Origin: Sinimarinibacterium sp. NLF-5-8
GTDB taxonomy: Bacteria > Pseudomonadota > Gammaproteobacteria > Nevskiales > Nevskiaceae
NCBI RefSeq assembly: GCF_010092425.1
Contig: NZ_CP048030.1
Span: forward strand, 1,364,001-1,428,000
Direction: 5' to 3'
Length of the DNA stretch: 64,000 bases
The position numbers and the translations under genes were made by a program. Numbering within the stretch: position 1 is the stretch's first letter; each line of letters begins with the position of its first letter. Positions 19,101 through 27,614 of this stretch are shown here, piece after piece. The notes beneath the pieces were generated by a model, which saw only the letters and a program-made list of their open reading frames with translations, was not told the DNA's origin and ran no database searches.

Positions 19101-21707
19101 GCCCGCGCCCTTGACGCGCGCGCCCTGCGTGATCTTGCGTTCGACGGTGACGCGAAACGGAATGCCCGCCTGTGGCTGACCGGCATCGTCGATGATCACC
19201 GTCTGCACCGTACTGGCCTGTCCCTGCGTGAGCAGCCAGTCGTCCAAACGCAGGCCGATGAAGCGATCCCGGCCAAAATACGGCTTGCTGCTGCTGGCGG
19301 CGATGCTGCGCCCACGATCATCTTCAACGCTGCCTTCGATGATCACGCGCCCGTGATAAATCGTGGACTCTGCCACGCTGAGCGGGCCACTCCATTGCCC
19401 TTGTGCGTCCAGCCGCGCGGCCTGATTCATCAGCACGACTTCATCGCGGTTGCCGGCATGACTGTCGAACGAAAACCCTGCAAGCATCGGCAAATCGGTT
19501 TGCAGCGGCTGCGCTTGCAGGCGCGCAAACGCGCGCAGCCGCGCGCCGGCAAAAGCACCGCCACCGTGCAGCGTGGCGCTGATCTGAAGCGGAACCTTCT
19601 GGTCGGGCGTCACCGTACTGCTGCGCAGTTCGCTGCTGACGCGAAACGGCGCCGGAACAAAATCCGCCACCAGCAGATTCAGCGGCCGTAGTTCAACGGT
19701 TTGACCGTTGCCCACGTCCAGCGTCAGCACAAAATCGTAGCGCCCGACCGCTGCGGTTCTGGGCAGAACAAATTCGCCATCCAGGGCGCCGAAGCGATTC
19801 AGGCGGATGTCGCTGCGCGTGTGCACCGGCTCGGCCTGCGCATCGGTGACCTGCAAGTGATAGCGCGCCAGCGGCGGCAGCGTGAGCTTGCGATCGGCAT
19901 CATCGCGAACATAAATCTTGTATTGCACGGTGTCGCCGGGTCGATAGACCCCCTGCGCCGACAATCCCCAGGCGCGCAGATGGCCCCAGCGGGGGCGGGC
20001 ATCGCTCCAGATGTCCTCGCGGGTGGTGCGCCAGGGATCGACGCTGAAATCGTAATCCAGTGGCAGCAATGCAATATCGTCCCCACGCTGCACCCGCACC
20101 GCCAGTGCCGCATCGCCCGCTTTCCAGCGCAAGGCCAGATCGGGGTCGATCTTTGCACTGCCATCGAGTCGCGCCAGACCTTGCTCATCGGTGACGGCGC
20201 GCGCGCGCGGCGCCCCGGCCATGCCTTGCTGGATCGACACCTCGGCCCCCATCACCGGGTCGCCATCGTCAAGCCGCGTCACCCATACCAGGGTGTTGTC
20301 GTGGGCGTATTTGACCATCACCTGCCACGGCGTCACCTGGGCAAAGAACGCGCGCGCCGACGCATCGGCAGGGTGACTGGCAACAGTGCCGCGCACGACA
20401 CCGGCGCGCGCGCCCACCATGCCGCGCACATCCAGCGGCATGGCAAATGCCAGATTGCGTACCGGATCAACCGGGATGTCCAGGGTCTGATCGGTTTGCA
20501 GGCCAGCGGCGGTCAGGCGTGAAAAGCGAGCCTCCAACGCCGACAGATTGGTCACCACCACCGGCACTTCGCTGGCGATTCCGGACTCCAGCACGGCATT
20601 GTCGTGGTCAAGCACCAGACGCGGCGCGCGCGCGCGGGTGACCAGCTGCGCGCGCGCATCGTCGTTGAGCTTCTGGCCAAGACGGTCCTGCATGGCCGCG
20701 TCCAGGGTCAGGGTGTAGGCGGTTTCGGCCTTCAGCGTAAACGGCAGCGCCACCGCATGAACCCGGTTGCCTCGCCACAGGCCGAACAGCGGCAGGCGCT
20801 TTTCAGCATTTGCCCAAGGGTCAAAATCCGCACTTTCCGGCAACGGCGGCGGTGGGCTGATGCGCAGGTGATCGCGCAGCTGCAAGGCGCTGACCGGGTT
20901 GTTGAACAGCAATGAAACCCGCTCCAGCGGCGCGCATTGCGCCGTTGTCTTCACCGCAAAATCGCGGGTCTTGCCATCCAGCTCACAGCGCACCCCGATC
21001 CAGCGCAATGGCGCAAAGGCACGCACGCTCTGCAAGGTTTGCTCCCTCCCCGGAACCGCCCCCAGTGCCGATTGCAACCCGGCTTTCAGTTGCAGGGGAT
21101 GATCATGCCCGACACTCAGCGGCGCGCGCGGCCATATCTGCCAGCGCCGCCGGGCTTCGCCTTGCGTGGTGTAAAACGGGGTGGTGGCGTCGTCCGCAAC
21201 CGCCGCCACCTCAACGGGGCCATTGAGCTGCAAGTGCGCGCGCAGGCTGGCCGCCGTGACCGGCTGATTCAGGTTGACTTCCAGCACCGGCTCAAGCGGC
21301 GAGCGCCAATCGACCACGTTGAAACCACGCAGCTGTGGCCGTTCGGTGACAACGGTCTTCGTCACGCGCTCAGCAAGAACGCTGCCATCCTCGGCCACCA
21401 GCCCCGCCTCGACACTGATCTGATACGCCGTCGCCGGACGCAATACCGCCGTGCCCATCAGACTGCACCGCAACGCCTGCGGGTCGATCCAGTGCCACTG
21501 GCAGCCCGGATCGGGGGCGATCGTGACCGGCGACTGTTCCGGCGTCAGCGCCGTTTGCCCCAGAGCCACAACCGGACGATCAAAGCGCACGCTGATCTGG
21601 TGAACCGTCTGATCCCCGCCCGGCGCGGCCGTGATCTGCACCACGTCCAGCGCCTGCGCGGCCGACACGGCCCCCAGCAGCAGCAGTCCAGGCAGGGCTT
21701 TATTCAT
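16110..21707 (-). CDS. Bacterial alpha-2-macroglobulin family protein (YfhM-like)
   Basis: A periplasmic protease trap of 1865 residues. It begins with a signal peptide (LLLLGAVSAAQA), but I see no lipobox, unlike E. coli YfhM. Successive macroglobulin-type beta domains fill the first 1200 residues, with the MG10-type GRIM-like segment QLTGWRIMAVALTPEDRMG near 1170. The thioester motif CWEQ, near residue 1367 in YPYNCWEQQLSR, is the covalent trapping site. A helical thioester domain and a receptor-like C-terminal domain follow. The gene overlaps the upstream anchored-protein gene by 8 bases and pbpC by 4, so all three look like one translation unit. Bait-region cleavage and trapping are inferred from the family. 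Confidence 0.95.
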   Translation of the reverse strand: MNKALPGLLLLGAVSAAQALDVVQITAAPGGDQTVHQISVRFDRPVVALGQTALTPEQSPVTIAPDPGCQWHWIDPQALRCSLMGTAVLRPATAYQISVEAGLVAEDGSVLAERVTKTVVTERPQLRGFNVVDWRSPLEPVLEVNLNQPVTAASLRAHLQLNGPVEVAAVADDATTPFYTTQGEARRRWQIWPRAPLSVGHDHPLQLKAGLQSALGAVPGREQTLQSVRAFAPLRWIGVRCELDGKTRDFAVKTTAQCAPLERVSLLFNNPVSALQLRDHLRISPPPPLPESADFDPWANAEKRLPLFGLWRGNRVHAVALPFTLKAETAYTLTLDAAMQDRLGQKLNDDARAQLVTRARAPRLVLDHDNAVLESGIASEVPVVVTNLSALEARFSRLTAAGLQTDQTLDIPVDPVRNLAFAMPLDVRGMVGARAGVVRGTVASHPADASARAFFAQVTPWQVMVKYAHDNTLVWVTRLDDGDPVMGAEVSIQQGMAGAPRARAVTDEQGLARLDGSAKIDPDLALRWKAGDAALAVRVQRGDDIALLPLDYDFSVDPWRTTREDIWSDARPRWGHLRAWGLSAQGVYRPGDTVQYKIYVRDDADRKLTLPPLARYHLQVTDAQAEPVHTRSDIRLNRFGALDGEFVLPRTAAVGRYDFVLTLDVGNGQTVELRPLNLLVADFVPAPFRVSSELRSSTVTPDQKVPLQISATLHGGGAFAGARLRAFARLQAQPLQTDLPMLAGFSFDSHAGNRDEVVLMNQAARLDAQGQWSGPLSVAESTIYHGRVIIEGSVEDDRGRSIAASSSKPYFGRDRFIGLRLDDWLLTQGQASTVQTVIIDDAGQPQAGIPFRVTVERKITQGARVKGAGNAYLTRYTHQWQPLASCQGRSQARPVDCRFVPDAAGEYRITAMVRDSHNRLHLSERSITARGSNTVLWASDPTVGLDLYAEQASWRVGQTARYVVKNPYPGARALITVERYGVLYQRVQTLEGSAAVIEIPVEPDFVPGAYVSVSLLSPRVAPAPEQGLDLGKPAFRMGYATLRIDEPWRAIKVAVTPAQSTLKPGEKARVGLSATARNPTQMPIEFAVAVLDEAVFDLIQDGERQFDPMRGLNALDPLDVHNYSLLMRLLGQQGFEKKGANPGGDGGAGLALRSLDRFVAYWNPSLKADAHGQAEFEFDLPDQLTGWRIMAVALTPEDRMGLGQGSISVSKPTELRALTPNQLSVGDRFNARFSLLNRSDRVRTLALDLQVQGGARAQSRQNVVLQPFERTQLGFEVTVTQAQPLAFLATAGDAQDQDALRLEVPVSVPMPASAAAVTARIDAQTPFEQRIEVPGDAEDAALILQWSATRIGTLGGALTAMRDYPYNCWEQQLSRALMAGYAHQITQQRGRAPIDWPQAATLPVTVLENAADFQAPGGGMAFFEARDAYVSPYLSAFTGLGFAWLQQLGYAPPAAVWDRLDAYLLKLLRETLPHEGLQTTASRAQLRAVALAALAARGKVSADEIERHAEQLPQMDAFGQSLLLQAAQQTPGARAVAARAQQLLWQRLEPLSAANVHVRSEGAGGWALLDSPLRANCAALSAWLTGVPAPAPVADQLSRLVHHIETSRSVGQHWGNTQENLFCTRALLDYAARFESTAVDLTLRAQLDAREVDQLRLTAQTPPAELTREQPLAAASTSTLRVQAQGQGQGYLDATLRYRQGAHAPPSAAGMGLQRHYAVFRKGRWQALDAPPGGTIELAQGELLKSELIIDLPQPMNYVIVDDPVAGGIEPLNPDLATTSGVDLEALTAGSGHPWPFYHRAIRNQAVRYYADRVPRGQYRLVWVGQAIASGEFAAARAHAEQLYAPDVFANSQALRLRVNPGDRP

Positions 21708-22245
21708 GGCTCACCTTGATCCGGGCAAACAACGCACCATTGTCATCACCGACGATCTGCAGCTGACGCCACCCGCCCAGGGGTGCCCAGGTCATCGACA
21801 CCGCATCCTGCCGATCGGGTCTGGCGGCCTTGAGCCCCAACAGATTCAGCAACGCCGGCTCCAGGGCATAGCGCCCATATTCAAACCGCAGCGTCAGCCA
21901 ATCCGCGCGGTCAGCGATATAAACCACCTCCACATCGTTGGCATAGGTGCAGCGCACACTCTCCAGTGCAGCGGCACATTGCCACGGCTGCCCCAGAACA
22001 ATCTCGGCCTCGGCACGGGTGTGCCCGGCAAAATCCCGCACCAGCCACAGCGGTGCACGCTCGGATTCAAGCCGCTCACGGTCGAACGCGCGGTCATAGT
22101 CAAAGGCATCATCGGCAGCAACCGTCGGCGCAGGCGCGCGCTGCCAGAGATACCAAGCGCCACCGCCCCCCAACAGCAGCAGAAAACCGATGATGACCCC
22201 GATGTTTTTGCTGTTCACGCCCCCAACTCCCACGCCTTGATTCAT
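21700..22245 (-). CDS. Unknown single-span membrane-anchored protein coupled to the macroglobulin gene
   Basis: I do not recognise this family. The product of about 181 residues has one membrane segment (NIGVIIGFLLLLGGGGAWYL) near the N-terminus, then a soluble, presumably periplasmic domain. That domain has two cysteines close together (WQCAAALESVRC), which could form a disulfide. The start is uncertain: ATG at 22254 or 22245, or a GTG at 22218 with GGGAG six to eight bases upstream; the frame also opens from a TTG at 22266. Its stop overlaps the start of the macroglobulin gene. This strict coupling suggests a role with the macroglobulin/PBP1C pair, perhaps as its membrane anchor, since the macroglobulin itself lacks a visible lipobox. 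That is inference. Confidence 0.75.
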   Translation of the reverse strand: MNQGVGVGGVNSKNIGVIIGFLLLLGGGGAWYLWQRAPAPTVAADDAFDYDRAFDRERLESERAPLWLVRDFAGHTRAEAEIVLGQPWQCAAALESVRCTYANDVEVVYIADRADWLTLRFEYGRYALEPALLNLLGLKAARPDRQDAVSMTWAPLGGWRQLQIVGDDNGALFARIKVSHE

Positions 22246-22327
22246 GCCACGCATCCCACCACCCAAGCCCCGACTATCCTTGTCGGGGGTGTGCAGTCAA
22301 TAATACGCGGCGATTCGATTGCCTATC

Positions 22328-23416
22328 ATGCACATTCATTTATTACTCGCCACTCTTGCGGCGCTGCTGTCCGGCCCGCTGTGGTATGCCGCAGCCCGAC
22401 ACCGCCCCGCCCTGCTGTCGTTTCTCGATGGCTTTGTGCTGGTCAGCATCAGCGGTCTGGTACTGATCGAAGTGCTGCCCGAAGCCTCTACCAGTGGCGG
22501 CCTGTGGACGCTGGTGTTCGTCGTACTGGGGCTGTTCGGTCCCACGCTGCTGGAGCAACGACTCGCACACGCGCGCCGCGAGGCGCATTTGCTGGCGCTG
22601 GGATTGGCGATCCTCGGTCTGGTGCTGCACAGCCTGGGTGACGGCGCGGCACTGTCTGCCGAAGGCGCGCAACTGATGCATGCCACCCACCATCATGCTC
22701 ATGAGGCGTTGGGACTGGCCATTGCGATTCACAGTATCCCGGTCGGACTGGTGGTGTGGTGGCTGCTGTTCCCGGTTTTTGGCTACGGCCTGCCACTGCT
22801 GGCGCTGCTGGCGATGTGTGCCGGAACAGTGGGCGGATATCTGGGCGGTGCCTCTCTGGCAGGGCTGCTCGGCGCGCAAGGCTGGGCCTGGTTTCAGGCA
22901 CTGATCGCCGGCTCCATCCTGCACGTCATCTTTGGCCGCCCTCATCTGGATGAGGCGACAACACAGGAGCATTCGCTGCCCCCCTATGAAGGGCTGGGCA
23001 ACCTGGCGGCGCTGGGATTGCTGGCCTGGATGATGCTCGCTCACCCCTCACCGCTGGCGACTGCCGAGGCGCCCTGGCTCACCGTGTTTGGCCTGGCGGC
23101 GCCCTGGCTGCTGCTGGCACATGTGCTGTGGGGCGCCGTAGCCGGAATTCGCGCACCCGGCGCGCCCTGGCGCGCCGCTTTGCAACAGGCTTTCGTCCGC
23201 AGTGTCGATCTCAGCGCAGTCTGGGTGCTGCTGGGCGGCGCCGGCCTCACCCTGCTGCGTGAATGGAACGTCCTCACCCTGCCGTTGCCGCCCACCGGCT
23301 CACTGCATCATGCGGCATTGGGACTGCTGGCGCTGCTGTACGCCGGGGCGCTGATGCGCCGTGGTGGCCGGGCATGGATTGCCGATGTGTTGCCACAACG
23401 GGCACATCATCACTGA
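22328..23416 (+). CDS. ZIP-like metal transporter family membrane protein
   Basis: A polytopic membrane protein of 362 residues with about eight to ten hydrophobic segments. Two helices carry motifs resembling the metal site of ZIP transporters: HSLGDG near residue 105 (ZIP: HN-x-x-DG) and HSIPVGL near 137 (ZIP: H-x-x-PEG). A histidine cluster between them (HATHHHAHE) and a terminal HHH could bind metal. The usual glutamate of the second motif is replaced by valine. The start ATG at 22328 was chosen over an in-frame TTG at 22319. The gene stands alone, ends at a strong terminator and is divergent from the macroglobulin set. A divalent-metal role is likely but unproven. Confidence 0.7.
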   Translation: MHIHLLLATLAALLSGPLWYAAARHRPALLSFLDGFVLVSISGLVLIEVLPEASTSGGLWTLVFVVLGLFGPTLLEQRLAHARREAHLLALGLAILGLVLHSLGDGAALSAEGAQLMHATHHHAHEALGLAIAIHSIPVGLVVWWLLFPVFGYGLPLLALLAMCAGTVGGYLGGASLAGLLGAQGWAWFQALIAGSILHVIFGRPHLDEATTQEHSLPPYEGLGNLAALGLLAWMMLAHPSPLATAEAPWLTVFGLAAPWLLLAHVLWGAVAGIRAPGAPWRAALQQAFVRSVDLSAVWVLLGGAGLTLLREWNVLTLPLPPTGSLHHAALGLLALLYAGALMRRGGRAWIADVLPQRAHHH

Positions 23417-23438
23417 TCTGGCATCGGCATTTCAGACA

Positions 23439-23478
23439 ACCACAAAAAACGCGACCCGAAGGTCGCGTTTTTTGTGGT
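23439..23478. terminator. Bidirectional terminator between the ZIP-like gene and etfA
   Basis: An 18-bp perfect inverted repeat with loop CGAA (23457-23460). The stem combines an A-run, a GC core and a T-run, so it works on both strands for the two convergent genes. Confidence 0.93.
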
Positions 23479-23491
23479 CAGCAAGCCCGGA

Positions 23492-24424
23492 TCAGACTTT
23501 TTGGGTCAATTCCGGGATGACCTGGAACAAATCACCGACCAGGCCGATATCGGCCACTTCAAAGATCGGCGCTTCGGCGTCCTTGTTGATGGCAACGATG
23601 GTGCGCGCGTCCTTGATCCCGGCCAGATGCTGGATCGCACCGGAAATGCCAACGGCAAAGTACAGTTCCGGCGCAATGATCTTGCCGGTCTGCCCCACTT
23701 GCAGGTCATTGGGGACATAACCGGAATCCACGGCCGCGCGCGAAGCGCCGACGGCCGCGCCGATCTTGTCGGCAAAGTCGTAGATAACCTTGAAGTTTTC
23801 TGACGAACCCAGCGCGCGCCCACCGGACACCACGCGGGCGGCGGCTTGCAGATCAGGGCGCTCGGATTTTTGCGCTTCCAGCTTCACAAAGCGGGTGTGC
23901 GCAGGCAGGGTTGCCGAGACGCTGGCGGCTTCAACCGCTGCGCTGCCGCCTTCACCAACAGCCTGGAACGAGGCCAGACGCACGGTGGCAACAACGGTAC
24001 CGGCCGGGGCTTCGACGGTGACGATGGCGTTGCCGGCATAGATCGGACGATCAAAGCTGTTGGCGCCGTGCACGGCCATCACATCGCTGACCTGCTGCAC
24101 GTCGAGCTTGGCGGCCACGCGCGGGGCGAGGTCTTTGCCAAAGGTGGTGCCGGGGAACAGCACATGGCTGTATTCCGCCGCCAGCGCGACGATTTGCGGC
24201 GCCAGCAGCGCTGCAATCGGGTGCTCGTTGGCGGCATTGTTGACGGTGACGACTTTGCTCACCCCATCGAGTTTGGCCGCCTGTTCAGCCACGGCCGCGC
24301 CATCGGCGGCAAACACGGCAATGGTGATTTCGCCACCGATGCCTTTGGCAGCGGCAACGGTTTTGGCAATACCCGCGTTGAGCTTGCCTTCGGCGTGCTC
24401 AGCAACAATCAAAACTTTACTCAT
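23492..24424 (-). CDS. etfA: Electron transfer flavoprotein, alpha subunit
   Basis: Alpha subunit (310 residues) of the soluble FAD-carrying heterodimer that collects electrons from acyl-CoA and other dehydrogenases. The C-terminal FAD domain shows the family signatures [38 protein letters not shown] and [15 protein letters not shown]. The N-terminal domain is the alpha/beta ETF fold. It follows etfB by 28 bases, and with the ETF quinone oxidoreductase gene upstream it forms one minus-strand operon ending at the terminator at 23439-23478. The operon implies beta-oxidation or amino-acid oxidation feeding the quinone pool. Confidence 0.97.
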   Translation of the reverse strand: MSKVLIVAEHAEGKLNAGIAKTVAAAKGIGGEITIAVFAADGAAVAEQAAKLDGVSKVVTVNNAANEHPIAALLAPQIVALAAEYSHVLFPGTTFGKDLAPRVAAKLDVQQVSDVMAVHGANSFDRPIYAGNAIVTVEAPAGTVVATVRLASFQAVGEGGSAAVEAASVSATLPAHTRFVKLEAQKSERPDLQAAARVVSGGRALGSSENFKVIYDFADKIGAAVGASRAAVDSGYVPNDLQVGQTGKIIAPELYFAVGISGAIQHLAGIKDARTIVAINKDAEAPIFEVADIGLVGDLFQVIPELTQKV

Positions 24425-24452
24425 GATTTTTTATCCTCTTGATGGGCGCGGA

Positions 24453-25199
24453 TCAGAGCAGACCTTTGCTCTTGAGGGCGGCAACCAGTTCATCGGTGGT
24501 TTTGACCATGATGCCTTTGGAACGCGCCGCCGGAGCCGCCGTTTTGGTCGCCTTGAGACCCGCACCGGGGCTGACGCCGAGGTCGGCAAAGCTGACCGCT
24601 TCAACCGGCTTTTTCTTGGCCTTCATGATGTCCGGCAGCTTCAGGTAGCGCGGCTCGTTCAGACGCAGGTCGGTGGTGATAACGGCGGGCAGATCCACTT
24701 CGAGGGTTTCCAGCCCGGCGTCGATTTCACGGGTCACAGTGGCCTTGTCCGCGGTGAGTTCAACCTTTGAGGCAAAGGTGGCCTGGGCGATGTCCAGCAG
24801 CGCCGCAACCATCTGGCCGGTTTGGTTGGCGTCATCGTCGATCGCCTGCTTGCCGGTGAACAGAACCTTGGCGTCTTCCTTTTTCATCGCTGCAGCCAGC
24901 GCCTTGGCGGCGGTCAGCGGTTGAATGTCGCCTTCTTCCTTGATGTGAATGGCACGATCGGCACCAAACGCCAGCGCAGTGCGCAGGGTTTCTTCGTTCT
25001 TGGCGCCGCCGATGGTGATCGCGATGATCTCGCTGATTTTGCCTTGTTCCTTCAGGCGCACCGCTTCTTCCATGGCGATTTCATCGAATGGATTCATCGA
25101 ATGCTTGACACCATCGGTAACCACACCGCTGCCGTCTGACTTGACCTGAATGCGGACGTTGTAGTCCACCACGCGTTTGACACTGACCAGTGCTTTCAT
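24453..25199 (-). CDS. etfB: Electron transfer flavoprotein, beta subunit
   Basis: Beta subunit (248 residues), binding AMP in the ETF dimer. Recognised from the start MKALVSVKRVVDYNVRIQVK, the segment MNPFDEIAMEEAVRLKE near residue 36, the AMP-loop region TGKQAIDDDANQTGQM near 120, and the recognition loop with LPAVITTDLRLNEPRYLKLP. The conserved lysine-rich stretch follows (MKAKKKPVE). The length is normal. It sits between the quinone oxidoreductase gene (59 bases upstream) and etfA. Confidence 0.97.
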   Translation of the reverse strand: MKALVSVKRVVDYNVRIQVKSDGSGVVTDGVKHSMNPFDEIAMEEAVRLKEQGKISEIIAITIGGAKNEETLRTALAFGADRAIHIKEEGDIQPLTAAKALAAAMKKEDAKVLFTGKQAIDDDANQTGQMVAALLDIAQATFASKVELTADKATVTREIDAGLETLEVDLPAVITTDLRLNEPRYLKLPDIMKAKKKPVEAVSFADLGVSPGAGLKATKTAAPAARSKGIMVKTTDELVAALKSKGLL

Positions 25200-25258
25200 C
25201 TGTCCTTCTCAGTTGCGGGACAAAACCCAAAAAATGATTAAAAACAAAAAACTATAAA

Positions 25259-26920
25259 TTACATATTGGCGTAGTTCGGACCACCGCCACCTTCTGGTGC
25301 CACCCAGTTGATGTTTTGCGCGGGGTCTTTGATGTCACAGGTTTTGCAATGCACGCAGTTTTGCGCATTGATCTGGAACCGCTTGTCTTCACCTTCGCCA
25401 ACGATTTCATAGACACCCGCCGGGCAATAACGCTGTGCCGGCTCGGCATACAGCGGCAGGTTGCGCGCAAGCGGGATGCTCGGATCCTTGAGTTGCAGGT
25501 GAATCGGCTGATCCTCTTCGTGGTTGGTACTGGAGAGGAACACCGAGGAGAGTTTATCAAAGCTCAATTTGCCATCCGGCTTGGGATAGCTGATCTGCGG
25601 CGATTCGGAGGCCAGTTTCAGTGCTTTGTGATCCGGCTTGAGATCGTGCAGCGTAAACGGAAACTTGCCGCCAAAAATGTTTTGCTCGATCCAGTTGATC
25701 GCGCCGCCGATCAGCGCGCCGAACTTGTGCATGATCGGGCCAAAGTTGCGCGAACGGAACAGCTCGTCATACAGCCAGCTGGCCTTGAATTTGGCTGGAT
25801 AGGTTTCCAGCGTTTTGCCGCCTTCGTCGCCGCCGAGCAAGGCTTCGGCCACCGCCTCGGCCGCCAGCATGCCGGACTTCATCGCCGTGTGATTGCCCTT
25901 GATCTTGGCAAAGTTCATCGTGCCCAGATCGCAGCCCACCAGCAGACCGCCGGGAAAAACCATCTTGGGCATCGAGTTCAGGCCGCCCTTGGCCAGCGCG
26001 CGCGCGCCATAAGCCACGCGGGTGCCGCCTTGCAGATATTGCGCAATGACCGGGTGGTGCTTGAAGCGTTGAAACTCATCAAACGGCGACAGATACGGAT
26101 TGGAGTACGACAGATCGACGATCAGCCCCACCAGCACCTGGTTGTTTTCAAAGTGGTACAAAAACGAGCCACCCAGCGCGCTGGTGCCCAGCAAATCCAG
26201 CGGCCAGCCGGCGCCGTGCACGACCAGACCGGGCTTGTGCTGAGCTTCGGGGATCGTCCAGATTTCCTTGATGCCGATCGCGTAGTGCTGCGGATCGGCA
26301 TCGCGCGCGAGTTGGTATTGCTCGATCAGCTGTTTGCCCAGATGGCCACGGCAACCTTCGGCAAAAATGGTGTATTTGGCGCGCAGTTCCATGCCGGGCG
26401 CGTAGTCGGACTTGTGCTCGCCCTCGCGGTTGATGCCCATATCGCCCACGGTGATGCCTTTGATCACGCCGTCTTCGATGATGGCGTGTTGCGCGGCAAA
26501 GCCGGGGTAGATTTCAACGCCCAGATCCTCGGCCTGCTGCGCCAGCCAGCGGCACAGATTGCCCAGGCTGATGATGTAGTTGCCGTGGTTGTGCATGGTC
26601 TTGGGCACAAAAAAACCGGGCATCCTGACGGCTGATTTTTCATTACGGAAAAAGTAGATGTCATCGCCGGTCACCGGCACGTTCAGCGGTGCCCCGCGCT
26701 CTTTCCAGTCGGGGAACAGCTCGGCCAGCGCGCGCGGCTCAAACACGGCGCCCGACAGAATATGCGCGCCGACTTCAGAGCCTTTTTCCACCACGCAAAC
26801 GCCCAGCTCCTGACCGGCCGCCGCAGCCTGCTGCTTGAGCTTGATCGCAGCAGACAGCCCGGACGGGCCGGCACCGACGATGACCACGTCGTATTCCATT
26901 ACATCGCGTTCTACAGTCAT
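25259..26920 (-). CDS. Electron transfer flavoprotein-ubiquinone oxidoreductase
   Basis: A membrane-associated FAD and 4Fe-4S enzyme (553 residues from the ATG at 26920) passing electrons from ETF to ubiquinone. The N-terminal dinucleotide motif is VVIVGAGPSGLSAAIKLK. The middle contains the ubiquinone-binding region (GALIGGAINW and neighbours). The C-terminal cluster ligands are in CPAGVYE and NCVHCKTCDIKDP. An in-frame ATG 36 bases upstream (26956) is an alternative start. It is first in the operon with etfB and etfA; the 144-base gap back to pgpA should hold the promoter. Having all three genes together makes a complete ETF branch. Confidence 0.96.
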   Translation of the reverse strand: MTVERDVMEYDVVIVGAGPSGLSAAIKLKQQAAAAGQELGVCVVEKGSEVGAHILSGAVFEPRALAELFPDWKERGAPLNVPVTGDDIYFFRNEKSAVRMPGFFVPKTMHNHGNYIISLGNLCRWLAQQAEDLGVEIYPGFAAQHAIIEDGVIKGITVGDMGINREGEHKSDYAPGMELRAKYTIFAEGCRGHLGKQLIEQYQLARDADPQHYAIGIKEIWTIPEAQHKPGLVVHGAGWPLDLLGTSALGGSFLYHFENNQVLVGLIVDLSYSNPYLSPFDEFQRFKHHPVIAQYLQGGTRVAYGARALAKGGLNSMPKMVFPGGLLVGCDLGTMNFAKIKGNHTAMKSGMLAAEAVAEALLGGDEGGKTLETYPAKFKASWLYDELFRSRNFGPIMHKFGALIGGAINWIEQNIFGGKFPFTLHDLKPDHKALKLASESPQISYPKPDGKLSFDKLSSVFLSSTNHEEDQPIHLQLKDPSIPLARNLPLYAEPAQRYCPAGVYEIVGEGEDKRFQINAQNCVHCKTCDIKDPAQNINWVAPEGGGGPNYANM

Positions 26921-27064
26921 GTCCTGAACTCCCAATCGAATCAATTTTGACGTCATTGCGCGTAAATCGCGGACGATAATTGCGGGATTGTAGACGATCC
27001 CCGGGGCAAATCGCAGCCGTTCAAGCGCCGCAACCGGGTGTCGATGCAGCCATCTGCGCCCAAA

Positions 27065-27607
27065 TCACGGGGTTATCGCCGGCAGCGCATCACGCAACAG
27101 CCACCACAGCCCGCCCCACAGCAGCAGTCCGGCCAGGGCACCGGCGAGCGCATCGTCGAGCATGATGCCGAGTCCGCCGCCGATACGCCGATCCAGCCAG
27201 CTGATCGGCCACGGCTTGATGACGTCAAACAGGCGAAACAACGCAAAGGCCGCCAACAACCCCCAGCACAGCCCCTGGCCTTCGGGCAACGGCCACAGCA
27301 ACAACGGTGCCGCCGCCAGCTGATAACCCACGATTTCATCGAACACGATGCCGCCATGGTCATGCACGCGCAGCAGGCGCGCGCTGGTGCCGGTGAGCCA
27401 GCAGCCAAAGATGAACAGCAGCGCCACGGCAGCGGCAAACCACGGCAGCGGCAAATACATCAGCGCCAGAAACAGGGCCACGCCAGGCAGGGTGCCAAAA
27501 GTGCCCGGTGCAAACGGCGCCAGCCCGGTGCCCAGGCCAAAGGCCAGAAAATGCTCCGGTGTCGTCAGGATCAATGCCGCAGTGGGCTTGGTAACGGTGG
27601 CGCGCAT
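27065..27607 (-). CDS. pgpA: Phosphatidylglycerophosphatase A
   Basis: An inner-membrane phosphatase producing phosphatidylglycerol from its phosphate. The 180-residue product starts at the ATG at 27607, seven bases after the stop of thiL. It has the family motif GTGLAPFAPGTFGTLPG near residue 21, the acidic pair in HGGIVFDEIVGY and the DVIKPWPI segment, with several membrane helices. It is the last gene of the riboflavin/nusB/thiL operon, the same order as in E. coli and Pseudomonas. Confidence 0.95.
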   Translation of the reverse strand: MRATVTKPTAALILTTPEHFLAFGLGTGLAPFAPGTFGTLPGVALFLALMYLPLPWFAAAVALLFIFGCWLTGTSARLLRVHDHGGIVFDEIVGYQLAAAPLLLWPLPEGQGLCWGLLAAFALFRLFDVIKPWPISWLDRRIGGGLGIMLDDALAGALAGLLLWGGLWWLLRDALPAITP

Positions 27608-27614
27608 GAAAATC

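Noticed and set aside
18345-19691. Plus-strand open frame opposite the macroglobulin gene
   Set aside because: The macroglobulin frame is intact with the CWEQ thioester; the opposite frame has no recognisable domain.
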